This document shows, one piece after another, positions 17,618 through 28,886 of a stretch of 64,000 nt of DNA. Position 1 is the first letter of the stretch. Every line of letters begins with the position of its first letter. Source of the DNA: Ramlibacter algicola (GTDB taxonomy: Bacteria; Pseudomonadota; Gammaproteobacteria; Burkholderiales; Burkholderiaceae_C); assembly GCF_016641735.1 (NCBI RefSeq), contig NZ_JAEDAO010000001.1, forward strand, positions 2,108,001 to 2,172,000, given 5' to 3'. The position numbers and the translations under genes are program-made. The notes under the pieces are model-generated. The model made no database searches. It had not been told where the DNA came from and was given only the letters and a program-made list of their open reading frames with translations.

Positions 17618-19167
17618 GCCGCTGCGACGGGGATGTTCTTGAACTCGCCCGTCGCGATGCGCTTGCTCCACTCGGCGGGACCGGTCGTGTGCACGCTGGT
17701 GCCGGTCGAATCGACGGCGACGGTGACCGGCATGTCGACCACGTCGAACTCGTAGATCGCTTCCATGCCCAGGTCGGCGAAGCCGAGCACCTTCGACTGC
17801 TTGATCGCCTTGGACACCAGGTAGGCGGCGCCACCGACGGCCATCAGGTACGCGGCCTTGTGCTTCCTGATCGATTCGATGGCGACCGGCCCGCGCTCGG
17901 ACTTGCCGACCATGCCGATCAGGCCGGTCTGCGCCAGCATCATCTCGGTGAACTTGTCCATGCGCGTCGACGTCGTCGGGCCGGCCGGGCCGACGACTTC
18001 ATCGCGAACCGGGTCCACCGGGCCGACGTAGTAGATGACGCGGTTGCGAAAGTCCACGGGCAGCGGCTCGCCCTTGGCCAGCATGTCCTGGATGCGCTTG
18101 TGCGCGGCGTCACGGCCGGTGAGCATCTTGCCGTTCAGCAGCAGCGTCTGGCCCGCCTTCCAGGTGGCGATCTCTTCCTTCGTCAGCGTGTTCAGGTCGA
18201 CGCGCTTGCTCTTCTGCGTGTCGGGCGCCCAGTCGATCTTCGGCCACAGGTCCAGGCTCGGCGGATCGATGTAGGCGGGGCCCGAGCCATCCAGCACGAA
18301 GTGCGCGTGGCGCGTCGCGGCGCAGTTGGGGATCATCGCCACCGGCTTGCCCGCGGCATGGCAGGGGAACATCCTGATCTTGATGTCCAGCACGGTGGTG
18401 AGGCCGCCCAGGCCTTGCGCGCCGATCCCAAGCGCGTTGACCTTCTCGAACAGTTCGAGCCGCATCTCCTCGAGCTTCGACAGCTTCTCGCCGCGCGAGG
18501 ACTTCGCCTGCAGCTCGTACATGTCGAGGTCTTCCATCAGCGCTTCCTTGGCCAGCAGCACCGCCTTCTCCGCGGTGCCGCCGATGCCGATGCCCAGCAT
18601 GCCGGGCGGGCACCAGCCAGCGCCCATGTCGGGGACCGTCTTGAGCACCCAGTCGACGATGGAGTCGCTCGGGTTGAGCATCACCATCTTGCTCTTGTTC
18701 TCGCTGCCGCCGCCCTTGGCCGCGACGGTCACGTCCACCTTGTCGCCGGGCACGAGTTCGACGTTGACAACCGCCGGCGTGTTGTCCTTGGTGTTCTTGC
18801 GCTCGAACTGCGGGTCGGCGACGACCGACGCGCGCAGCGTGTTGTCCGGGTGCAGGTAGCCACGGCGCACGCCTTCGTTGACGGCGTCCTCGAGGCTGCC
18901 CGTGAACCCTGCGAGCTTCACGTCCATGCCGATCTTCAGGAACACGTTGACGATGCCGGTGTCCTGGCAGATCGGGCGGTGGCCCGTGGCGCTCATCTTG
19001 CTGTTGGTCAGGATCTGCGCGATGGCGTCCTTGGCCGCGGGCGACTGCTCGCGCTCATACGCTCGCGCGAGGTGCGCGATGTAATCCGCCGGGTGGTAGT
19101 AGCTGATGTATTGCAGCGCGGCGGCGATCGATTCGATCAGGTCGGCTGCCTTGATGGTCGTCGGCAT
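17614..19167 (-). CDS. fumA: class I fumarate hydratase (iron-sulfur)
   Basis: 517 aa, about the length of FumA/FumB. It hydrates fumarate to malate in the TCA cycle, using a labile [4Fe-4S] cluster. Cluster Cys candidates are in RPICQDTGIV (near residue 67), GAGWCPPGMLG and IPNCAATRHAHF. The C-terminal beta domain carries GPTTSTRMDKFT and FDVVDMPVTVAVDSTGTSV. A GATAAT -10-like element lies at 19200-19205, about 33 bases ahead of the ATG. It shares 4 bases at its 3' end with the LanC-like gene. A class II fumarase is encoded 1.7 kb away, so the window encodes both an iron-dependent and an iron-free enzyme for the same step. Confidence 0.95.
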   Translation of the reverse strand: MPTTIKAADLIESIAAALQYISYYHPADYIAHLARAYEREQSPAAKDAIAQILTNSKMSATGHRPICQDTGIVNVFLKIGMDVKLAGFTGSLEDAVNEGVRRGYLHPDNTLRASVVADPQFERKNTKDNTPAVVNVELVPGDKVDVTVAAKGGGSENKSKMVMLNPSDSIVDWVLKTVPDMGAGWCPPGMLGIGIGGTAEKAVLLAKEALMEDLDMYELQAKSSRGEKLSKLEEMRLELFEKVNALGIGAQGLGGLTTVLDIKIRMFPCHAAGKPVAMIPNCAATRHAHFVLDGSGPAYIDPPSLDLWPKIDWAPDTQKSKRVDLNTLTKEEIATWKAGQTLLLNGKMLTGRDAAHKRIQDMLAKGEPLPVDFRNRVIYYVGPVDPVRDEVVGPAGPTTSTRMDKFTEMMLAQTGLIGMVGKSERGPVAIESIRKHKAAYLMAVGGAAYLVSKAIKQSKVLGFADLGMEAIYEFDVVDMPVTVAVDSTGTSVHTTGPAEWSKRIATGEFKNIPVAAA

Positions 19168-19334
19168 GGTGTTCGCACGGTAATGGGGGGCTTACATCCA
19201 TTATCCCAAACGCTGTTGAGCCGGCAGTCGCACGCCGCGAGGAGAGGCGCATACTGAGGTGACGATCAGACGCAGGCCGCCGGACTTTCCCGTCCATGTC
19301 GCGGGTGCTGCAGATGTCGCGCTGGAGAAAATTC

Positions 19335-20495
19335 ATGCACCAGTTCCTCGTGAACAACCGGGAGGAGCTCATAGAACGCTGCAAGGAGAAGGTTGCGCAG
19401 CGCCCGCGCCGTGCCGCGACCGACCAGCAGCTTGTCCATGGCGTCCCCATCTTCCTCGAACAACTGATCCGCACCTTGGAGGCGGAGGAACTGGGCGAGT
19501 CCGCCGAAGGGACGCGCATTTCTGGCGCCTCGGGTGGCGACGGCACCGCGCTGTCGGAGATCGGGCTGAGCGCGGCCGCGCACGGGCGCGAGCTTCTGGA
19601 ACTGGGCTTCACCGTGGACCAGGTCGTCCACGACTACGGCGACCTTTGCCAGGCCATCACGGATCTGGCGGTGGAGCGCGACGCACCGTTCAGCGTGAAC
19701 GAGTTCCGGACGCTGAATCGTTGCCTCGACAATGCCATAGCCGACGCGGTCACCGAGTTCAGTTACCAGAGGGACCTCTCCCGGTTCGAGGAACAAGCGG
19801 CCGAAGCCAACCAGCGGATCGGATTCCTGGTGCATGAACTGCGCAACGCGCTCGGGACCGCGAAGCTGGCAGTGGGCGCGCTGGAGTTGTCCAACATGCC
19901 GATCACGGGAGCCACCGGTGCCGTCCTCAAACGCAGCCTGGGTGCGCTGCAGAAGCTGATCGACAAGACGATCGACGAGGTTCGGTCGTCGCCCCGGCCG
20001 ACGATCGTCCGCGAGGTTTTCCTGGTCACGGACTTCCTTGCCGATGCGGCCGCGACGGCCAGGCTCGATCCAAAAGCCCACCTGTGCAGGTTCGAAGTCG
20101 TTCCTGCCGACCCCGCGCTCAGCGTGGAGGCCAATCGGGGCATCCTGTCTGCCGCGCTCGGCAACCTCCTGCAGAACGCGTTCAAGTTCACCCGGCCCAA
20201 CGGGATCGTGCAACTCCGCGCTGTCCAGGATGGCAGCCGCGTCTTGATCCAGGTTCAAGACGGCTGCGGCGGACTTCCCGCGGGAAGCGCGAGCCGGATC
20301 TTCATCCCGTTCTCGCAACGGAGTGACGACAGGACCGGACTGGGACTCGGGTTGTCCATTGCACGCAAGAGCGTGGAGGCGGATGGGGGCACCCTGAGCG
20401 TCCAGGATCTCCCTGGCCTCGGATGCGTGTTCACGATCAGTGTGGAACTGGCACCGTCCGGCGCTGCGCCAATCGGCGCCCAGGACCGCACGTGA
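19335..20495 (+). CDS. orphan sensor histidine kinase with RsbRD-like N-terminal domain
   Basis: 386 aa, soluble, with no membrane helix. The N-terminal helical domain (MHQFLVNNREELIERCKEKV through about residue 145) resembles the RsbRD/RsbT co-antagonist N-terminal fold used for sensing. The phosphoacceptor His167 lies in GFLVHELRNALGTAK. The ATPase domain has an N-box (LGNLLQNAFKFT), a G1-like box (VQDGCGGLP) and a G2 box (TGLGLGLSIARK). I chose ATG 19335 because GGAGA sits 7 bases ahead; an upstream ATG at 19296 lacks a ribosome site. No response regulator is adjacent, so the partner is unknown. Lies between the two fumarase genes. Confidence 0.88.
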   Translation: MHQFLVNNREELIERCKEKVAQRPRRAATDQQLVHGVPIFLEQLIRTLEAEELGESAEGTRISGASGGDGTALSEIGLSAAAHGRELLELGFTVDQVVHDYGDLCQAITDLAVERDAPFSVNEFRTLNRCLDNAIADAVTEFSYQRDLSRFEEQAAEANQRIGFLVHELRNALGTAKLAVGALELSNMPITGATGAVLKRSLGALQKLIDKTIDEVRSSPRPTIVREVFLVTDFLADAAATARLDPKAHLCRFEVVPADPALSVEANRGILSAALGNLLQNAFKFTRPNGIVQLRAVQDGSRVLIQVQDGCGGLPAGSASRIFIPFSQRSDDRTGLGLGLSIARKSVEADGGTLSVQDLPGLGCVFTISVELAPSGAAPIGAQDRT

Positions 20496-20508
20496 CGTCG
20501 CTGCCCGG

Positions 20509-20781
20509 TCAACCGGCAGTGGCGGGGTCGATGACCGCGGAGACTTCGGAGATGCGGTTCGCCGGGAATCCGCCGCGCTCCGCGTGCTCGCGCACGTCCT
20601 TCTCGCTGTCCGCGATGTACACGCAGTAGACCTTGTCCCCGGTGACGTAGCTCTGCTGCCAGTTCACCCGCGGACCCATCTCCCGCAGCACGCCGCACGA
20701 CTTCTGCGCCACCGCCTGGAGGTCCTGCGACGTCATCTTGCCGGCGCCCGGGATCTCGCGCTCGATGAGGTACTTGGGCAT
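20509..20781 (-). CDS. DUF4242 (SCO4226-like) small protein
   Basis: 90 aa. [16 protein letters not shown] at the N-terminus followed by a ferredoxin-like alpha/beta pattern ([17 protein letters not shown]) identifies the DUF4242 family. The Streptomyces member SCO4226 is a nickel-binding protein; the role here is not known. The ATG at 20781 has GGAG about 8 bases upstream; codons further upstream are not needed. A single gene convergent with the histidine kinase, separated from it by 13 bases. Confidence 0.85.
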   Translation of the reverse strand: MPKYLIEREIPGAGKMTSQDLQAVAQKSCGVLREMGPRVNWQQSYVTGDKVYCVYIADSEKDVREHAERGGFPANRISEVSAVIDPATAG

Positions 20782-20894
20782 GGCTGTCTCCTGCCGTTGA
20801 AATAGGGGCAGGGAGTATGGCCGCGCAGGCCGCATTTGCAAGGCGACCGGGTCACCGTGTGATACGGTGGCTGCTCACCTCACGAGGCGCATCG

Positions 20895-22283
20895 ATGAGC
20901 ACCCGCACCGAGAAAGACACGTTCGGCCCGATCGAAGTCCCCGCGCACCGGCTCTGGGGCGCGCAGACGCAGCGTTCGCTGCAGAACTTCGACATCTCCG
21001 GCGAGCGCCAGCCGCGCGAGATCATCCGCGCGCTGGTGCAGATCAAGCGCTCGTCGGCCGTCGCCAACCACCTGCTGGGCCTGCTCGACGACCGCAAGGC
21101 GTCCGCGATCATCGCGGCCGCCGACGAAGTTCTGCGTGGCGAGCACGACGACGAGTTCCCGCTGGTGGTGTGGCAGACGGGCTCGGGCACGCAGACCAAC
21201 ATGAACGTCAACGAGGTGCTCGCCAATCGCGCGAGCGAGCTGCTCGGGGGCGAACGCGGCGAAGGCCGGCTGGTGCACCCCAACGACGACGTCAACCGCA
21301 GCCAGTCGTCCAACGACGTCTTTCCCACGGCCATGCACGTGGCCGCCGTGGACGCCATCCGCAACCGCCTGCTGCCGTCGCTGGCCGCGCTGCGCGACAC
21401 GTTCTCCGCCAAGAGCGCGGCGTTCAAGGACATCGTGAAGATCGGGCGCACGCACCTGCAGGATGCGACGCCGCTCACGCTGGGGCAGGAGTTCTCCGGC
21501 TACGTCGCGCAGCTGGACCAGGCCGACCGCCACCTGCATGCGAGCCTGCCGCACCTCTGTGAGCTGGCGCTTGGCGGCACCGCCGTCGGCACCGGGCTGA
21601 ACGCGCCCAGGGGCTATGCCGAAGCCGTCGCGAAGGAACTGGCCCGCCTCACCAGCCTGCCGTTCGTGACTGCGCCGAACAAGTTCGAGGTGATGGCAGC
21701 GGCCGACGCACTCGTTCACGCGCACGGCGCTCTCAAGACGCTCGCCGCCAGCCTGTTCAAGATCGCCAACGACATCCGCTGGCTGGCCAGCGGACCGCGC
21801 AGCGGCATCGGCGAACTCTCGATCCCGGAGAACGAACCCGGCTCGTCGATCATGCCGGGCAAGGTGAACCCGACGCAGTGCGAAGCACTGACGATGGCCT
21901 GCGCGCAGGTGTTCGGCAACGACGTCGCCGTGAACATCGGCGGTGCTTCCGGCAACTTCGAGCTCAACGTGTTCCGGCCGATGATCGCCCACGCCTTCCT
22001 GCAGAGCGTGCGGCTGCTGGCCGACGGCATGCGCAGCTTCAACGACAACTGCGTTGTGGGCATCGAGCCCAACCGCGAGCGCATCGGCGACCTGGTCGAG
22101 CGCTCGCTGATGCTGGTGACGGCGCTGAACCCGCACATCGGCTACGACAAGGCCGCCCAGATCGCGAAGAAGGCGCACAAGGAAGGCACCAGCCTGCGCG
22201 AGGCGGCCGTCGCCACCGGCTACGTCACGGCGGAACAATTCGACGCGTGGGTGCGGCCGGCCGAAATGGTGGGGCCGCGCTGA
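20895..22283 (+). CDS. fumC: class II fumarate hydratase
   Basis: 462 aa, standard FumC length. It hydrates fumarate to malate and needs no iron-sulfur cluster. The superfamily signature [16 protein letters not shown] lies near residue 317, with the catalytic His region [19 protein letters not shown] near residue 185. The start ATG at 20895 gives the usual [16 protein letters not shown] opening; codons upstream read into non-conserved sequence. Its 3' end overlaps the convergent small ORF by 59 bases. FumC is often used under oxidative stress or iron shortage when class I enzyme is inactive; whether that applies here is inference. Confidence 0.96.
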   Translation: MSTRTEKDTFGPIEVPAHRLWGAQTQRSLQNFDISGERQPREIIRALVQIKRSSAVANHLLGLLDDRKASAIIAAADEVLRGEHDDEFPLVVWQTGSGTQTNMNVNEVLANRASELLGGERGEGRLVHPNDDVNRSQSSNDVFPTAMHVAAVDAIRNRLLPSLAALRDTFSAKSAAFKDIVKIGRTHLQDATPLTLGQEFSGYVAQLDQADRHLHASLPHLCELALGGTAVGTGLNAPRGYAEAVAKELARLTSLPFVTAPNKFEVMAAADALVHAHGALKTLAASLFKIANDIRWLASGPRSGIGELSIPENEPGSSIMPGKVNPTQCEALTMACAQVFGNDVAVNIGGASGNFELNVFRPMIAHAFLQSVRLLADGMRSFNDNCVVGIEPNRERIGDLVERSLMLVTALNPHIGYDKAAQIAKKAHKEGTSLREAAVATGYVTAEQFDAWVRPAEMVGPR

Positions 22284-22608
22284 GCGCCGTGGTCTGCGTC
22301 TCTGCGGCGACGCAGCGCTGCTCCTCGTTGAGCAGCAGTGCGTTGATGCCGGCAGCGACGTCGTCAGGCAACGTGCAGTCGACCTCGTCGCCGCGGGCAT
22401 CGCATGCCGTGGCCCAGGTGATGTCGTAGAGCAGGTAGGCCGCACGGCCGCAGAACTCGCGAGTCTCCAGCGGAACCACTGGCCGGGCCGGCGTCTTGCC
22501 GGCCAGGTGCGGCAACGGCCAACGCCAGGCCGCCGCGGGGATGTCGAGCAGCGCGACCACCAGTGCCAGCGGCACCAACAGGCCGGACGCCTTCAGGAGC
22601 GGGGACAT
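22225..22608 (-). CDS. small exported or membrane-anchored hypothetical protein
   Basis: 127 aa, not recognised. The hydrophobic N-terminal stretch ([19 protein letters not shown]) looks like a signal or anchor. Four Cys ([25 protein letters not shown]) follow in the exported part, enough for two disulfides. The last 20 or so residues ([18 protein letters not shown]) are encoded antisense to the end of fumC and look like frame-dictated sequence rather than a conserved domain. It lies downstream of rpoD but beyond the rpoD terminator, so it would need its own promoter. It could be genuine or an annotation artefact in GC-rich DNA; I lean to genuine because of the signal plus Cys pattern. Confidence 0.55.
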   Translation of the reverse strand: MSPLLKASGLLVPLALVVALLDIPAAAWRWPLPHLAGKTPARPVVPLETREFCGRAAYLLYDITWATACDARGDEVDCTLPDDVAAGINALLLNEEQRCVAAETQTTALSAAPPFRPAAPTRRIVPP

Positions 22609-22640
22609 GGCCGTGAACGTCTTCCGGCCAGCCTACAACG

Positions 22641-22670
22641 GAAAAGGGCGCCTCGGTGGGCGCCCTTTCC
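22641..22670 (-). terminator. Rho-independent terminator of rpoD
   Basis: The stem AAAGGGCGCC / GGCGCCCTTT (22643-22652 with 22659-22668) has a six-base loop. On the minus strand the hairpin is followed by TTTTC. It lies 20 bases past the rpoD stop. Confidence 0.75.
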
Positions 22671-22690
22671 ATCATTGCGGGTGCGGACGC

Positions 22691-25078
<2,388 letters not shown>

Positions 25079-25306
25079 GGACAACCTCGGACAACAGGAC
25101 GGCAGAAACTTGGGCGCCACAAACTACCCGGCGCGGGCGACAGAGGCAGGCGGCCCGGTGGGGGTCGCACGCCTTCATGGGCAAGATGGGTGGGCGAACA
25201 TTTGGGGTGCAGTCCTTGCGGTGGTATGGCGCGTTGTGCCCGCTGTGGGTGCACGGTCGGCCGGCCCGGAGGTGCTGCTGTCGCTCTTGCCGCTGATGAA
25301 CCGGAC

Positions 25307-25334
25307 ATTATACCGCCGAAGCGGTTTTTCAAGA
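25307..25334 (-). promoter_or_regulatory. probable rpoD promoter at the end of dnaG
   Basis: On the minus strand, TCTTGA (25334-25329, overlapping the dnaG stop), a 16-base spacer, then a perfect TATAAT (25312-25307). A small hairpin CCGCTTCGGCGG lies in the spacer. The transcript would carry a leader of about 220 bases before the rpoD ATG. Nothing else was recognised in the 250-base gap 25079-25328. Confidence 0.6.
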
Positions 25335-27164
25335 GCGCAACTGCTGCCTGTCGCGCAAAAGCCGCTGCTGGCGGCGGCTGAGATCGAGCAGGCGATCGTG
25401 GCGCGACGGGTCCGACTGCGGCATCTTCCCGGTCTCCTCGATCGCCGTGGCCAGCAGGTCGAGGTGGATCTCGACCATCGACAGGCGCAGGTCACGCTCG
25501 GCCGTGTCCACGTCCTCGACCACGCCGGACAGCGGCTGGCTGGCGTCGTAGTCCATCAGGCGCTGGGCCAATGCCTCGAAGGGCTGGCCCGCCAACCCCG
25601 CTTGCAGCGCGGCCCACGGCTGCCCGCCATGCTCGTGGCTGGACGCGTCGAGCCAGGAAAACAGGTCCCCCAGCGGCGGCTGCAGCCCGCAGAGCACCTC
25701 GTGGTCCGCATGGCTCAGCAGCTCCCACGCACTGGAGTGGCGCAGCACCAGCCGCGCGATGTGCTCGGCGTAGTTGATGGCCTTGGGCTTGACCGCCTGC
25801 CGCACGCCGGTGCCATAGGCGCGTTGTTCGGGGCGCTGCCTTGAGCGGCCACCGCCACCGCCGCCCGCACGCGGGACCCGCCACAGGTCCGCGAGCTCGT
25901 GGCTGCCGACCTGCGACCGCTCGGCGATCTCGGCGAACAGCTGGCGCTTGAGCGCGCCGTCGGGCAGCAGTGTCCACAGCGGGTGCGCGGCCGCCAGCAT
26001 GCGCGAGCGGCCCTCTGCCGTGGCCAGGTCGCAGTCGGCCGAAGCGGCCTCGACCAGGAACACGGACAGCGGCACCGCCTGGCGCACGTAGCGTTCGAAC
26101 TCCTCGCGGCCGTGCTCGCGGATGAAGCTGTCCGGGTCGTGTTCGGCCGGCAGGAACAGGAACTTCACTGACCGCACGTCGGTGGCATAGGGCAGGGCGC
26201 CTTCCAGCGCCTTGCGTGCAGCCCGTCGACCGGCCGCGTCGCCATCGAAGCTGAACACCACGCTCTCGGTGAACCGGAACAGCTTGTGCACGTGTTCCGG
26301 CGTGCACGCGGTGCCCAAGGTCGCGACCGCGTTCGGGAAGCCAAGCTGCGCGAGAGCGACCACGTCCATGTAGCCCTCGGTCACCAGCACGTAGCCGAAC
26401 TCGCGCAGGTGGTTGCGCGCCTCGTACAGCCCGTACAGCTCGCGTCCCTTGCTGAAGACCGGCGTCTCGGGCGAGTTGAGGTACTTGGGCTTCTCGTCGC
26501 CCAGCACCCGGCCGCCGAAGCCGATGCACTCGCCCTTGACGTTGCGGATCGGGAACATCACGCGGTCGCGGAAGCGGTCGTAGCGCTTGTCCTCCTCGCC
26601 TTCGATCACCAGGCCGCACTCGACCAGCATCGGGTCCGAGTAGTCCGGGAACACGCTGGCCAGCGCGCGCCAGCCCTCCGGCGCGTAGCCGAGGCCGAAG
26701 GCCTTGGCGATCTCCCCGGACACGCCACGGCCCTTGAAGTACTCGATGGCGCGTGGCGACTGGCGCAGGTGCTTGCGGTAGGCCTGCCCGGCCTTCTCCA
26801 GCACGTCGCCCAGCGTGGCCTGCTTCTGCCGCTGCTGGGCGGCGCGCTCGCGCTGCTCGGGCGTGGTGTCGTCCTGCGGCACCTCCATGCCGTACTGGCC
26901 CGCGAGGTCGCCCACCGCTTCCACGAAGCCCATGCCGGCGTGTTCCATCAGGAAGCCGATGGCGTTGCCGCTCTTGCCGCAGCCGAAGCAGTGGTAGAAC
27001 TGCTTGCTCGGGCTGACCGTGAAGGACGGTGACTTTTCCGCGTGGAAGGGGCACAAGCCCGAGAAGTTCGCCCCGGTCTTCTTCAGCTGCACGAAGCGCC
27101 CGACGATTTCCACCACGTCGGCGCGCGCCAGCAGGTCCTGGATGAACGACTGGGGAATGGCCAT
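25329..27164 (-). CDS. dnaG: DNA primase DnaG
   Basis: 611 aa. It makes RNA primers at the replication fork. The N-terminal zinc ribbon has C38, H41, C59 and C62 (LCPFHAEKSP; YHCFGCGKSG). The RNA-polymerase core and TOPRIM fold follow (YVLVTEGYMDVVALAQLGF; FSFDGDAAGRRAARKAL). The C-terminal helicase-binding region begins after a Gly/Arg-rich linker near residue 440 (AGGGGGGRSRQRPEQRAYG). The true start is MAIPQSFIQD at 27164; a much longer upstream opening in the same frame is a GC artefact. Placed just ahead of rpoD, as in the macromolecular-synthesis gene pair, and divergent from the acyl-CoA synthetase with only 39 bases between. Confidence 0.97.
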   Translation of the reverse strand: MAIPQSFIQDLLARADVVEIVGRFVQLKKTGANFSGLCPFHAEKSPSFTVSPSKQFYHCFGCGKSGNAIGFLMEHAGMGFVEAVGDLAGQYGMEVPQDDTTPEQRERAAQQRQKQATLGDVLEKAGQAYRKHLRQSPRAIEYFKGRGVSGEIAKAFGLGYAPEGWRALASVFPDYSDPMLVECGLVIEGEEDKRYDRFRDRVMFPIRNVKGECIGFGGRVLGDEKPKYLNSPETPVFSKGRELYGLYEARNHLREFGYVLVTEGYMDVVALAQLGFPNAVATLGTACTPEHVHKLFRFTESVVFSFDGDAAGRRAARKALEGALPYATDVRSVKFLFLPAEHDPDSFIREHGREEFERYVRQAVPLSVFLVEAASADCDLATAEGRSRMLAAAHPLWTLLPDGALKRQLFAEIAERSQVGSHELADLWRVPRAGGGGGGRSRQRPEQRAYGTGVRQAVKPKAINYAEHIARLVLRHSSAWELLSHADHEVLCGLQPPLGDLFSWLDASSHEHGGQPWAALQAGLAGQPFEALAQRLMDYDASQPLSGVVEDVDTAERDLRLSMVEIHLDLLATAIEETGKMPQSDPSRHDRLLDLSRRQQRLLRDRQQLRS

Positions 27165-27203
27165 CTGCGCCGTATTCTGGCGCACCAGAGGAGTCGCACC
27201 GCC

Positions 27204-28850
27204 ATGGACAGCATCTTCGACCGCGACCTGCCGCGGAACCCGGCCAACTTCGCGCCGATGACCCCGCTCACTTTCCTGCAGCGCGCGGCGGAGGTGTACC
27301 CCGGCCGGCTCGCGGTGGTGCACGGGGAGTTGCGACGGACGTGGATGGAGGTGTATGGGCGCTGCCGCCGCCTGGCGTCCGCGCTGGCGGCGCATGGTGT
27401 CCGGCGCGGCGACACCGTGGCCGTGATGCTGCCCAACACGCCGCCGATGGTGGAAGCGCACTTCGGCATCCCGATGGCGGGCGCGGTGCTCAACGCGCTG
27501 AACACGCGCCTGGACCCGGAAAGCGTCGCCTTCATGCTGGACCACGGCGAGGCCAAGGTGGTCATCGTCGATCCGGAGTTCACGCCCGTGATGAAGCAGG
27601 CGCTGGCGCTGCGCAAGCGGCAGGCGCCGCTGCTGGTGGTCGACGTCGAGGACCCGGTGTACCAGGGACCGGTGGAGCGCCTGGGCAGCACGACGTACGA
27701 GCAACTGCTCGCAGCCGGCGACCCGGCCTTCGACTGGCTGATGCCGCACGACGAGTGGGACGCGATCGCCCTCAACTACACCAGCGGCACCACGGGCAAC
27801 CCGAAGGGCGTCGTTTACCACCACCGAGGCGCGACGACCAACGCGATCTCCAACATCCTCGAGTGGGACATGCCCAAGCACGCGGTCTACCTGTGGACGC
27901 TGCCGATGTTCCACTGCAACGGCTGGTGCTTCCCGTGGACGATTGCGGCGCGTGCCGGCGTGAACGTCTGCCTGCGCCGCGTGGAGGCGGGCGCGATGGC
28001 CGATGCGATGAAGCGGCACGGCGTGACGCACTACTGCGGCGCGCCGATCGTGCACGGCATGCTGGTGAACGCGCCCGAGGACCTGAAGGCGGGCCTGCCG
28101 CGCGGTGTGAAGGCCATGGTCGCGGGCGCCGCGCCGCCGGCTTCGATGATCGAAGGCATGGAGCGCCTGGGCTTCGACCTGACGCACGTCTATGGTCTGA
28201 CGGAGGTCTACGGCCCGGCGACGGTGTGCCCCAGGCATGAGGAATGGGACGCGCTGGACATCGGCGAGCGCGCCCGCCTGAACGCCCGCCAGGGCGTGCG
28301 CTACCACCTGCAGGAGGGCGCGCGCGTGATCGACCCGCAGTCGATGCAGCCGGTGCCGTGGGACGGCGAGACCATGGGCGAGATCATGTTCCGCGGGAAC
28401 ATCACGATGAAGGGCTACCTGAAGAACCCGAAGGCCACGGAGGAAGCATTCGCCGGCGGCTGGTTCCACACCGGCGACCTCGCGGTGCAGTACCCCGACG
28501 GCTACATCAAGATCAAGGACCGCAGCAAGGACATCATCATCTCGGGCGGCGAGAACATCTCGTCGATCGAGGTCGAGGACGTGCTGTACCGGCATCCCGA
28601 CGTGCTCGCGGCCGCCGTGGTGGCCAAGCCCGATCCGCGGTGGGGCGAGACGCCGTGCGCGTTCGTCGAGCTCAAGCCCGGCGCGGCGACGAAGGCGCAG
28701 GACATCGTCACGCATTGCCGCAAGCACCTGGCCGGCTACAAGGTGCCCAAGGCGGTCGTGTTCGGGGAGCTGCCCAAGACCTCGACCGGCAAGATCCAGA
28801 AGTTCGAGCTGCGCAAGCGCGCCGGCTCGGCATCCGCCATCGACGTCTGA
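27204..28850 (+). CDS. acyl-CoA synthetase (AMP-forming)
   Basis: 548 aa. It activates a carboxylic acid with ATP and links it to CoA. Family motifs in order: the phosphate-binding loop YTSGTTGNPKGVVYHHRG, HVYGLTEVYGP, the hinge region YIKIKDRSKDIIISGGENIS, and the catalytic Lys region PKTSTGKIQKFELRKR. Best fit is the medium/long-chain and methylmercaptopropionate-CoA-ligase-like subgroup; the exact acid cannot be read from sequence. ATG 27204 has AGAGGAG about 10 bases upstream. A single gene divergent from dnaG and followed 36 bases later by the YihY/BrkB gene. Confidence 0.9.
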   Translation: MDSIFDRDLPRNPANFAPMTPLTFLQRAAEVYPGRLAVVHGELRRTWMEVYGRCRRLASALAAHGVRRGDTVAVMLPNTPPMVEAHFGIPMAGAVLNALNTRLDPESVAFMLDHGEAKVVIVDPEFTPVMKQALALRKRQAPLLVVDVEDPVYQGPVERLGSTTYEQLLAAGDPAFDWLMPHDEWDAIALNYTSGTTGNPKGVVYHHRGATTNAISNILEWDMPKHAVYLWTLPMFHCNGWCFPWTIAARAGVNVCLRRVEAGAMADAMKRHGVTHYCGAPIVHGMLVNAPEDLKAGLPRGVKAMVAGAAPPASMIEGMERLGFDLTHVYGLTEVYGPATVCPRHEEWDALDIGERARLNARQGVRYHLQEGARVIDPQSMQPVPWDGETMGEIMFRGNITMKGYLKNPKATEEAFAGGWFHTGDLAVQYPDGYIKIKDRSKDIIISGGENISSIEVEDVLYRHPDVLAAAVVAKPDPRWGETPCAFVELKPGAATKAQDIVTHCRKHLAGYKVPKAVVFGELPKTSTGKIQKFELRKRAGSASAIDV

Positions 28851-28886
28851 CACCGCGGCGGCGGGCGCGGCGCTAGGCTGCGCCGC

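Noticed and set aside
17194..19257. A 687-codon plus-strand frame antisense to class I fumarase
   Set aside because: Typical GC-rich antisense frame; the fumarase in the other direction has its cluster Cys residues.
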